DNA of 23,426 nucleotides from Saccoglossus kowalevskii (lineage: Eukaryota; Hemichordata; Enteropneusta; Harrimaniidae). The notes beneath the pieces were generated by a model. The model was not told the DNA's origin. It was given only the letters and a program-made list of their open reading frames with translations, and made no database searches. Both the position numbers and the translations under genes were made by a program. The stretch lies in assembly GCF_000003605.2 (NCBI RefSeq), contig NW_003136331.1, positions 532,070-555,495 of the forward strand, in the 5' to 3' direction. Below are positions 9,964-19,100 of this stretch, piece after piece (the stretch's first letter is position 1; each line of letters opens with the position of its first letter).

Positions 9964-10028
9964 TTTTATAATCTGTGTATATGTTGGGTATGGCTGCTCA
10001 CAGGCCAATAATTTTTTCATGATATGAC

Positions 10029-10034
10029 AATAAA
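10029..10034 (+). terminator. Candidate poly(A) signal AATAAA
   Basis: The first canonical AATAAA downstream of the zinc-finger stop codon, 344 nt after it, followed within 40 nt by GT-rich sequence. Cleavage is expected at about 10050. Confidence 0.5.
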
Positions 10035-10102
10035 ATACCAGTCACAAAACCATTACCGTATTGTATAGTGTTGGAAGCACATTTTTGATACACCATTTTT
10101 AA

Positions 10103-10408
10103 AGCTTAGTCTTTTCCACAAAATGAAATGTGAAAAAAAAAAATGAATTTATACCAAAATTTTGAACGACTTCAAACATCACCACGTCACAGATATAAAT
10201 TTGTCAAGAATATTTAGTTTCCACCTCTTTTCCCGCCTACTTTGCAGCTCGATTCATTTGTGCAAACATGACGCGACAGCCATTTTGGAATTGTTGAACA
10301 CTGATGGCGCTATTCATTTTCTGTTTCACTGTGAAATTTTCTCGGATATTATTAGGCCAATGAAAAAAAATGCGGGTTAGGGTTTTGTTTCGTGGAAAAG
10401 ACTAAGCT
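10103..10408. mobile_element. MITE family 1, copy 2 (306 bp, 9-bp target duplication)
   Basis: Begins AGCTTAGTCTTTTCCAC and ends with the inverted form GTGGAAAAGACTAAGCT. It is flanked by CATTTTTAA (10094-10102) and CATTTCTAA (10409-10417), 8 of 9 matching. It shares most of its interior with 238-560 in the same orientation (for example AAAATTTTGAACGACTTCAA and TTTGGAATTGTTGAACACTG). It has no transposase. It starts about 50 bp after the expected poly(A) site of the zinc-finger gene. Confidence 0.87.
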
Positions 10409-10417
10409 CATTTCTAA

Positions 10418-11280
10418 AAGTTGCTTGAGTGATAAATTTCTTCTATAGCGTAAATGGATGACATGATGGCTGTTCAAAGCATCAATGTTGTTTTGGTCTA
10501 TGAATGTCTATCAATGAAGATTATGTTTTTGAGTGACTTGACTTTATTTTAGATATAGAACAACATTGCTTCCAACCATATACATTATTTTACGACAAAG
10601 AAACACTAGAGAGTGCCACTTACAGGAATGGTGAATTGAGATACATCAGAGCAAAAAACAAAACAGTGTTGTTTTAAGTATACCAAACTCCCACTGTATT
10701 ATAGTAACTTTTTTAACAGGCTTTTTTCATTCACTGTATGCGTGGATTAATTAATGTTCTAGTGCTATGACAGTCACAGGTCGAAAAACATGTGTATGTT
10801 ATTGTTACTATGCCTGGGACAATCATACAATACATTAAGGCTAGCCATCAATACTAATGTAGCACCATTGTCAGTAATGGTTTTCTTCTCGCAACTCTCT
10901 ATCCCGAATAGGAAAAGAGTGAATACAACAGCAAGCAATACACTTTGACAATGTAATTTATCTCATATTTCTCTGGTTAAAACACATTCTTGTTCAAAGT
11001 TGGTCCATAAAGTATGTAATCACCTACTTAGCAGTATCCAAATAAAGATTATGCGATACTTCACTGACAGAATTATGACAGTAATTCACAAATCGAGTCT
11101 GGTTTAGTTCATAGACAAAATAAATATCAATTTTGATGAGTTACAAGTGCGGTTGCAAACAAGATTTGTATCGGGAAAACTTGCCACCTCTCTAGGAAAG
11201 TCACTGTCAATGATCCAATAACCCCATCAACTTTCCCAGACAGTTGAAGTAACACCAAATAGGATTCCTGCATATTATTT
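10418..11280. other. Intergenic, nothing recognised
   Basis: AT-rich sequence with no open frame of note and no repeat shared with the rest of the window that I could see. Confidence 0.5.
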
Positions 11281-11692
11281 AGGCCAGACTGTTTTTATTC
11301 CTTGTTTCTTGAGTTTTTATAAGGCAATTTTTTTGAAGGCGGGGAAAAAAATAAAATAAATTCTTTTTTCCCATTAGATTTGTGTGATTCTCGAGGAAAT
11401 GTAAGTGAGATCATTGATCGGAGAGAAGAAATGAAATAAAATTTTATTCCATGTATAACCTTGTTTCTCATCTGCGCAAAACTTCGGTATTTTGATCATG
11501 ATACTCCCGTGAAAATGCAACTTTTGATTTGTTATGCGGTGAGCGATAAAAAAATGAAGATGGAAATAATATTTTTTTAGCAAGTCGGCAGGCACGAGAA
11601 ATTACGCTGAAATAAAATTTTATTTTTATTTCATTTTCGGCTCCTGTTCATTCGGCGGGTTTGCGAAACAACGGATAATAAAAGTCTGGCCT
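11281..11692. mobile_element. 412-bp terminal-inverted-repeat element (family 4)
   Basis: The left end reads AGGCCAGACTGTTTTTATTC and the right end, reverse complemented, AGGCCAGACTTTTATTATCC; both continue into a TTGTTTC block. The interior holds two copies of the self-complementary word AATAAAATTTTATT (11435-11448 and 11611-11624). No target duplication is clear, so the superfamily is undetermined. The 73-codon minus-strand open frame inside has no domain. Only one copy is in the window. Confidence 0.65.
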
Positions 11693-11956
11693 TGTATACT
11701 CACAACAATGATGCAGTATCCCTGATAAAGCAAAATGACACCCATCTGTTGGTGGACTTAATATTTTATTGCACCAGTTTTTCACAAAATATACAGATTG
11801 TTTTCATAAACCGATCATTTAATAGCACCAATAAGAATGTCCCTCGCTATATTGCAATGTTCAGAGAAGCTTTTCTAGGAAGTTTGCTAACTTCCTGTAC
11901 AAATCTTGTTTGTGCCCATTGACAAATTGTTATATTTTGCTTTATTAACACGTTTT
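11693..11956. other. Intergenic, nothing recognised
   Basis: Between the 412-bp element and the minisatellite. A 76-codon open frame (11692-11922) has no domain and begins at the edge of the transposon, so I do not call it. Confidence 0.45.
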
Positions 11957-12005
11957 CTGTTTTACTAGTATGTTCTGTTTCAAACATGAGTGTGCATTTC
12001 CTGTA

Positions 12006-12196
12006 CTACAGTACCGTAAAATCTGTATTAGAAGCCACATCCCTAATAGAAGCCGAACCCATTCTTTATGAACATTTGAGACCCAAAAATTCACCATTTC
12101 TCATATGTGTAGATGCTCTAATAGAAGCCGCATCCCCGCTGTTGCATTGTACCATTTTAATAGAAGCCGTGGCTTTTGATACAGATTTTACAGTAG
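12006..12196. mobile_element. MITE family 3, copy 2 (191 bp, TA target)
   Basis: Termini CTACAGTACCGTAAAATCTG and its inverted partner ending CAGATTTTACAGTAG, flanked by TA at 12004-12005 and 12197-12198. Removing the element and one TA restores TTTCCTGTATTTGCT, which is intact in a sister minisatellite unit near 12560. The interior carries four copies of a TAATAGAAGCCG-like word. Confidence 0.88.
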
Positions 12197-12275
12197 TATT
12201 TGCTGTTTTATGCTATGTCATTTCCACGACAGGGAGTGTGCATGGCTAAATTAATAGCATTTCCTGTATTTACTA

Positions 12276-12458
12276 CTGTAGAATAATTTATTTTCGCTGA
12301 AGGGATGATTCCGTGAAAATAAAATCCAGCGAATATACTTTTTTTCCTATAGTTCACATTAAACTCATCAGAAAATCAGTGAAAATAAATTCCAAGCAAA
12401 ACGCCCAAAAAGCCTTTTCAGTAAAAATTAATTCCAGTGAAAATAAAGTATTCCACAG
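12276..12458. mobile_element. MITE family 2, copy B (183 bp, TA target)
   Basis: Termini CTGTAGAATAATTTATTTT and GTATTCCACAG, flanked by TA at 12274-12275 and 12459-12460. It is homologous along its length to 3231-3439. Excision restores TGTATTTACTATGTTTTATG, agreeing with sister minisatellite units. The left terminus is more diverged than the right. Confidence 0.88.
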
Positions 12459-12842
12459 TATGTTTTATGCTATGTCATTTGCACGGCTAAATTAACAGCA
12501 TTTCCAGTATTAACTATGTTTTATGCTATGTCATTTGCACCACAGGGAGGAGTGTGCATTTCCTGTATTTGCTATGTTTTATGTTATGTCATTTCCACCA
12601 CAGGGAGTGTGCATGGCTAAATTAACAGCATTTCCTGTATTTACTATTTTTTATGCTATGTCATTACCACCACAGGGAGGAGTGTGCATGGCTAAATTAA
12701 CAGCATTTCCTGTATTTACTATGCTATTATCTTATGTCATTTCCGCCACAGGGAGGAGTGTGCATGGCTAAATTAACAGCATTTCCTGTATTTACTATGC
12801 TATTATCTTATGTCATTTCCACCACAGGGAGTGTGCACAGAT

Positions 12843-14600
12843 AACACCATTTATTTCTACTTATTGTACTCATTCATTGAACAATTTAGACAATAGCATT
12901 GTACATGTATTTGACTTTAATTACCTGTACTGTATTTGCACTTGTGTAAATTTCTGTGGGGGAAAATACTGTAAAACACTTTAAATATAGCTCTTTGCCA
13001 GTTTAGCAAATTTGGCTTGAGAATATACTTTTTGAATTGGTGAAATTACAGATTAGCTAAAATAACATGTTTTATAGCAAGTTATATTTTAACGATTCAA
13101 AATATACAACTTGTACAATTTTTGGTGTACATGATAATAGAGCTAATACAGTACATTTTTGATGCGTTTTTAAGTATAACTTATTTCAAACACTTTATTT
13201 CTCTTATTCGTATTTCATTACAACTTCTGCGACGTATTGTTAACTTGAAGAGAACGCATGCCAAATTTAATACAAAATGTTAATTTTAATTTAGGGCATT
13301 TAACTATCTAGGTAAATAATTTAAAGTGTTTTGTATATATGATTTTCTTTGGATGGAAGCAGCTGTCTCCCAGAGTTTGTTCAATTGGGATCACATCCAC
13401 TTGCCCCATGGAGAAAACTATTTACATCATTTTCAGTATATCATTTCTTAAAATGTATTCAAAATGCATTACATTCCTAACCTCCAATATTGCAGAATAT
13501 GCCATACATAAATTGCTGTACTTTCATTTTCAGTAAAAGTTGTATAAAATGGTTTTGAAAGAAATATCACTACCATTATTTTGGCTTAAAGTGCGACAGT
13601 TGTCACACCACATTGGTGAAATTGTTGATGTGGTCCTTATACAGTGCATAGTACACTGTAATATGATACATGCAAGTGTCAGAGGTTAAAACACTGAAGG
13701 AGATAATGTCAGAGAAAAACAATGGCACTAACTTGTTTTAGCCAGCAAAATGACATTACTCAATCAGTTAGCACTGGGTTCTGGCATGCTCCTAGTGTTA
13801 GCCACATGTTACAGCGTGTCGTAATTTTACGGGGCATTTTCATCCTATCATATTAGGAAATGCAAATTCCAAATATGGAATGAATACACGCATAGTGGCC
13901 CCCACTAGGGTTTGATCAAACTCCACACAAAAGTTTGCCGATTCTGTTCTAAATATTTTCGATTTCGGCATGTCCATGATGTATCCTTGGAAGGAAAAGA
14001 TGTATAATAAGAGGATACCACAAAGTTTGCATGAAGACTGTACGCTTTCACATTGACATTGACCTCTGCTGCGCTGTCTTTGTGCATACTTTGAGATAAC
14101 CTCTTATATGTATCCTGCTTTATAGTGGATATTATAATTTCAGATTTTAAGTGTTGTGGCTAATGAAATGTATTGATCATAAAGATTTCAGTTACATTGG
14201 CTAATGAATACTGTAACAATATTGTTCAGATTAATGGAGGGCATTTAATAGGCTACTCAGATTTAGACAAACGAGTTTCAAACAATTTTACTATTTTAAA
14301 AACTTTTCTCCAAAAACAAAATATAGATTTGTTTACTGCTGTAATATACGTCATTAGATAACCATTTGATTCGACAAATAAATTCAACTAAGCTATTTGA
14401 GAAAGCCCAATATAAAGTTTATTTCACTTTGTCCCCTAGTATATGGGGTTACCGTGGTGTATTGAATCAACTTTGTTTACTAGAAATAAAAATCTTGTTT
14501 GTTCTGTAGAATATCAACATGATAAAATAGAGTTCACTGTTGCTGTAATAAATTTTAATTTCATATATTGTTACTTCAGATGAGATTTTACAGCTCCTAA
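12843..14600. other. Intergenic, mostly featureless
   Basis: No coding region is supported. A weak inverted repeat at about 12967-13334 could be another degraded MITE. A 30-bp segment at 13856-13885 recurs at 21855-21884. Short open frames at 13339-13536, 13905-14087 and 14173-14361 have no domains. Confidence 0.5.
12967..13334. mobile_element. Possible degraded inverted-repeat element
   Basis: The left side reads GTAAAACACTTTAAATATAG and the right side, reverse complemented, ACAAAACACTTTAAATTATT. Farther in, AAATTTGGC occurs in inverted orientation on both sides (near 13007 and 13255). The arms are gapped and diverged, so this may be chance in AT-rich DNA. Confidence 0.3.
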
Positions 14601-14624
14601 ACCTTTGAATTGGGTTACACCAAT

Positions 14625-14831
14625 GAATCAGTCATGAATAAAACCAATTCACAATCTGATGCCAGGAAACGGATATTCTCAAAAAGTGGAAAATGGACAT
14701 TGAGACTACACAATTTCTCATCTCCACTTATTCTCGCATTACCTCGCCATACTGTGGCAGAATTCAAACTACGGTATAAACTTGTATTCACTATTGATGA
14801 AATCAAAGTGGCACATGATCATGTTTTCATG
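14625..14831 (+). other. Unrecognised open stretch ending at a good splice donor
   Basis: The reading frame open from 14601 to 14891 encodes a balanced, non-repetitive peptide containing GKWTLRLHNFSSPLILALP and AEFKLRYKLVFTIDEIKVAH. At 14831/14832 lies TTCATG|GTAAGA, a strong donor. Upstream, TTTACAG (14587-14593) would be a fair acceptor, but the frame from it closes by 14640. A good acceptor in the long frame is missing; CCAATGAATCAG at 14624-ish is the only AG placed suitably and has a poor tract. It could be an exon of an unseen plus-strand gene, a frameshifted gene fragment, or a transposon remnant. I do not recognise the family. Confidence 0.3.
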
Positions 14832-14891
14832 GTAAGAACTAAGTCTGTGCATAGGCCTACAGCATCCACATTGCAAGTACTTGAAACATGA

Positions 14892-15532
14892 GCATCTAAC
14901 AAGCCAACAATTTACTAATTATGCAAATTAAGTAATTAATATGCACAGATATTTACCCAAAACCTAGAATTAATATGCATGCATTTCTTGCAAAACTATC
15001 GGTAACCAGGTTTGCACATTGTCCCAGAGCATCATCAAAATCTAATGAATGGTTCAGTAAAACAGTCATGGAACAGCTAAAAATTAGCTAATTATCTTGT
15101 AAGCTACATGTAGGTAATTCACATCAACAATCACGTCTGCGTATCAGCCCAGATCATCTATGCATCACGTTTCGTCAACAAGTAGTCTGTCTGCTGAGAT
15201 AGCTCCGCTGTTAGTAATACACATTTCAATTTAAAGAACTGAAGATGAGCAATATGTATAGTGTCACAGCAATCGGACTTGTTTTCAACAAGAATTCTAA
15301 AATATTTTACAAAAAATAATCATTAAAATTAGATAATTGAAGATATTGTCAGGAAATGAACTAATCTGAGAGCTTTACCTGAGGTACCTATATGTATATT
15401 ATCATACAATCAGACTTGCGGTTTTTAACAAAAAGTCAAAAATATCACTTTTTACTGAAAATATTCACCAGAATTAGAGAATTGAAGATATCATGAAATG
15501 AACAAACCTAAGAAGTCTACCCAAGCTACATA
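14892..15532. other. Intergenic with a diverged two-copy tandem duplication
   Basis: No gene. Segments at about 15242-15385 and 15386-15530 are diverged tandem copies offset by about 138 bp; they share CAATC.GACTTG, an AATTGAAGATAT block and GAAATGAAC. AGCTCCGCTG at 15201-15210 is the half site of the hairpins at 15708 and 17868. Confidence 0.5.
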
Positions 15533-15680
15533 CTGTAGAGTACTTTATTTTCACTTGGAATTTATTTTCGCTGAAGGAATGATTTCATGAAAATAAAATC
15601 TAGCGAATATACTTTTTTTCCTATATTTCACATTAAACTCATCAAAAATCAGTGAAAATAAATTCCACACAAAATGCAAA
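15533..15680. mobile_element. MITE family 2, copy C (right end missing)
   Basis: Starts TA-CTGTAGAGTACTTTATTTT and follows copies A and B through the AAATCAGTGAAAATAAATTCC stretch and the start of the AAAACGC block. Homology stops at about 15680, replaced by unrelated sequence leading to a short hairpin at 15708-15738. It was truncated or interrupted by another insertion. Confidence 0.8.
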
Positions 15681-15707
15681 AGTTGACGCGGACAATCACT
15701 CATGCTA

Positions 15708-15738
15708 AGCTCCGCTCGACAAAGTTGACAGCGGAGCT
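15708..15738. repeat. Short hairpin AGCTCCGCT / AGCGGAGCT
   Basis: Nine-base perfect arms (15708-15716 and 15730-15738) with a 13-base loop, followed by AAAAA. The same arm sequence forms the longer hairpin at 17868-17904, so both probably mark the end of one dispersed repeat family. Confidence 0.55.
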
Positions 15739-15919
15739 AAAAACCAACATTTGGTTCTTCAGATATCAGTGGAATAAACAGACAAACTGCAAAGACTCCC
15801 ATTGCGCATGGTTTTGTAGTGTACAGCCAGGCTACAAAATTATGGTTTTGAATATTCCAGGCTAAAGCTAATCGGCATGTTCATCACATTTGTAAAATTC
15901 ATACTGTGGTTGACCAATG

Positions 15920-16064
15920 TCATTGTAAAATAATTAACTTTATTTCAAAAATAATACATGATTTATATACAATACTACGTAAAATACACTATTGTACACA
16001 AAATTTGAATGTGTCACGACAGAAAGAGGACAGTAAAAAATTGTCAGAGGAGAAATATATACAT
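15920..16064 (-). other. Probable 3' UTR of the HURP-like gene
   Basis: From the TAA at 16067-16065 (minus strand) to shortly after the AATAAA at 15944-15939. It is about 145 nt long with no other feature. Confidence 0.55.
15939..15944 (-). terminator. Candidate poly(A) signal AATAAA (minus strand)
   Basis: TTTATT on the plus strand, 121 nt beyond the stop codon of the HURP-like gene. Cleavage is expected at about 15915-15925. Confidence 0.5.
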
Positions 16065-16177
16065 TTATAATGGAGAAAAGATTGCAGGATTTGGGTTTGC
16101 ACTGTGGATTCTTGCAGACCTGCGGCGTTGTCTTTGCGGTTCCAATGGTGAAAATGTACTCGTATCAGAAACGGCAT
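16065..16177 (-). CDS. dlgap5: HURP-like gene, terminal coding exon
   Basis: Acceptor TTTTTTAAATAG before 16177; the exon supplies two bases to a split codon and ends at TAA (16067-16065). It encodes DAVSDTSTFSPLEPQ, a basic RQRRRSARI stretch, and a final IFSPL. The TFSPL-type ending is a recognisable mark of HURP. RRRSA fits an R-R-x-S basophilic kinase pattern (Aurora or PKA type). Confidence 0.87.
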
Positions 16178-19100
16178 CTATTTAAAAAACAAATTATAAT
16201 TCCTTATTAGCGTTGTTAAGGATACACTTGTATTTAATACAATCCTAATGAGGAAAAAGACAAACAATCAGTATGACAGACATAACTATTTAACTTTCGC
16301 TGACATTGTTGATCAAGAATGAAACTTTTGAAACTGCAATTTCCTGCAATTTGTTACATGTGACTGCTAATCAAGGAAAAACTTTCAGTTCTATGTACTA
16401 ATATTTGCTAAAACTTTCAGTTCTATGTACTAATATTTGCTAAAACTTTCAGTTCTATGTACTAATATTTGCTAAAACTTTCAGTTCTATGTACTAATAT
16501 TTGCTAAAACTTTCAGTTCTATGTACTAATATTTGCTCTATTTAGGATTAGTTTCTGGTCAGTGCAAACTGCTGATAAAAAGGTTGGTCACTCATGACTT
16601 TCTGTCGTATATGTATATTTCCAATATTTTTTTTTAAACAAATACGCCCAAATTCAAATTACACCTCATTTTTTTTACATTTAAATAGGTTCATTTTCTA
16701 CACAATAGTAACAAAATTATGCATGAAGAGAAAAGAAAACCTGACTCAAATGTGGGATATTGTAGCGTTTTTCATTTTAAACCTTTCAATGCCAGCCTGT
16801 CACATTTTGCAAGATAATTATCTTCCCATTTGGGTATTATAAACTTATTATTTTTTATTACTTTGATTTAAATAAACTAACAATTTTTTTTTCTCAGTTT
16901 ACTATCTTGATATTTAAAGAAACAAGCAGAATCGTCTGCAGGCAGTAGACGGGAAATTTAACCCAAGTGGTTCCCATATCTGATATTACTTTGTCTAAGT
17001 TTACACCTCATTTATGTAAGCGCAAAACTGCCAACAAATACGAGCACACATTTTCAAACTAGTGACAGTACTGAGAATAGTTGAATTAATTTCAAAACTA
17101 CATACCTGATGAATCAAATTTTATTAGATCAATTGAGGCACGGGCATTAGTGGTACTCTCCATTGGTGTAAATAGATAGTTGTCATTCATCATTTGACCA
17201 TTCTGTAAGGGTGGAGAGTAAAATGATTACATTGGAAGGACCTGTAAAGGCAATGGGGGGAGGGATTTCATAGCGCAAGTTTTATTATAGATCGAGCCAT
17301 TTAAAAACCTGTGCATTCAAATACCTTTGTTTACATAGAAATCAATGTAGAGCATAACAAATAAAATCTAATAAGACATGTATTTCGTAAATCTTATTTC
17401 ACATTTTTATTACTAAATTCTGACAAGAAAAAGATACAACAAAGCCAAATACAGCCCTCCCCTCGATATGACACTGCATTGACTCTCATAGAAAATCATG
17501 TATTGATATAGTGATCTTGAAAAAAAAAAAAAAAAAAAAAATCTAACAGCAGTTATACAATCTGGTATTTGGTGAAATAAATTCACATTTTATAAAAACA
17601 AGCGACCTGACCTTAAATAGCTCTGCTGTCTTCATTATGATGGAACAAGAATCAGTAAAGTGGCATTGTGGTTGACGGTTTCGGACTAGTTGTCGAAAAT
17701 AACATTTTTTACTAAAATCGACAAAAATATTCACTAAAAATCCAAATTTCCATATTTTGACACGAATTTAACAAATCTGACAGAGGACCACCCCAAGTAC
17801 CTTTGGTACAAATATGAATGTAATGGGTCACGCAGGACGGACAACACTGGAGAGACCCCATACCAACAGCTCCGCTGGGTCATCTGCGATGACCCAGCGG
17901 AGCTAAAAAAAAGGAAAATAAAAATGCCTTAAATGCGATAACAATATTCTAAGTTTTAACAAAATATAAAATGTAGACTTTTATGGGCCATGTTTGGGTC
18001 AAATATGGCTGTCACTTTGCAAATGTTTATCCAAAAAAAATGTCCAATAAAGCACCCAGACTGCGTTTAATCAGGAGTGAATAATGATGTCAAAGATAAA
18101 ACGAACACAGAAGCTGTAAACTGTCCTCAGTTTAGGTTACAGATGCAAATGTATAATTTCCAACTTTCAGAATAAATCCAATCCTATCTTACCTGCACAG
18201 GTGTATTAAGACCAAGGCATGGCCCTGGAAAACCAGTTGAGATGGAATCATTGCTTGTGTTATTGCGATCCATGAAATGTCTAGAAACTAAACACACCAA
18301 TCCAATTTTTGTAAAAAACTTTCCTGTAAAAAATTACGGCCAGTGCGCCATAGTATCAATATTCTAAGGCTAACAACTGATATCACTTGTTCTTAGAGCA
18401 AGGTATCAACCAGCTCTGAGTAAGTAATACATGTCCAAAAAGAAGAAATTGTAACCACACCTATATTAGTCATAAATTATGATTCCAAAGTGAACACGCG
18501 CATGTTACCAACACACAAACTGATAATCTTTCCCATTTTATCCTTCAAAATAAACTTTCAGACAAATTGTTATCACAATTTTATAAAATACCTGGGGTAC
18601 GTTTCTGTGATTTGCGTGGACTTCTTATTTTCAGGTCTTCCAGTTGCTGAGTTGATTCGGTTACCATGGAGATTTCAGCTTGTTCATTCAGATCAATGAT
18701 ACTAGGCTCGTTGCCAGACGACTCTTCTGACATAGTAGGCACCAAGTATTTAGCAAAGTCCTAATTAAGAATAATTGTACTAATATGAATTACAGTTACT
18801 GTAAAACCATTTATTTTCACAGGAATTAATTTCATTATCTTCGCAAGCTGTACAATGTTGCAATTTACATCGTCGTTTTGCAAACATTGCTCTACATCAG
18901 GCAGTAATGTTTATCAACTACTATGGTAGTAATCAAGCTAAAACATAACATTTCCTTTAAATCAATGTAGATCATGGTAATTCCAATTTGTAGACGTCTA
19001 CTGCCATGGTGTCCCAAAAGGTGTAAGTGGGACTTTTTATGTCGTTTTTATACGGTACATATTTTCATGTACTCCCTTGATACCTCAAAACAAGTTATAA

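Larger units (their letters stand above)
9686..10055 (+). other. Probable 3' UTR of the zinc-finger gene
   Basis: Runs from the TGA at 9683-9685 to shortly after AATAAA at 10029-10034. The GT-rich stretch after the signal (TATTGTATAGTGTTGG) fits a downstream element. About half of this UTR is an inverted-repeat MITE (9769-9963). Confidence 0.55.
11957..12842. repeat. 72-76-bp minisatellite, interrupted by two MITEs
   Basis: About eight units share TATGTCATTTCC.CCACAGGG, GAGTGTGCATGGCTAAATT and ACAGCATTTCCTGTATTTAC. Anchors (ATGTCATT) lie near 12215, 12470, 12525, 12586, 12658, 12734 and 12810. The last units are spaced 76 bp apart and are nearly identical; the outer and left units are more diverged. 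Elements at 12006-12196 and 12276-12458 are inserted in the array. The open frame at 12523-12771 is just this repeat read in one frame. Confidence 0.88.
17203..18192 (-). other. Intron of the HURP-like gene with poly-A tract and hairpin
   Basis: Contains a plus-strand poly-A run of about 21-22 bases ending at 17541 and the perfect hairpin at 17868-17904, both probably retroposon- or repeat-derived. No exon is evident between the flanking exons, which join phase 0 to phase 0. Confidence 0.75.

Noticed and set aside
12523-12771. Periodic protein with repeated PPQG and AFPVF blocks
   Set aside because: It is the 72-76-bp minisatellite read in one frame.
16378-16537. CRISPR-like array of 32-bp repeats
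   Set aside because: The units are directly adjacent with no spacers, in an intron of an animal gene.
17868-17904. Helitron 3' end (hairpin followed by CTAA)
   Set aside because: In Helitrons the hairpin sits about 10 bases before CTRR; here the stem itself contains the CT, and no TC 5' end was found.
18727-18760. Longer version of the HURP exon using the acceptor at 18760
   Set aside because: It would enter in phase 0 after an exon that ends in phase 1; the acceptor at 18726 matches. It is kept only as a possible alternative site.
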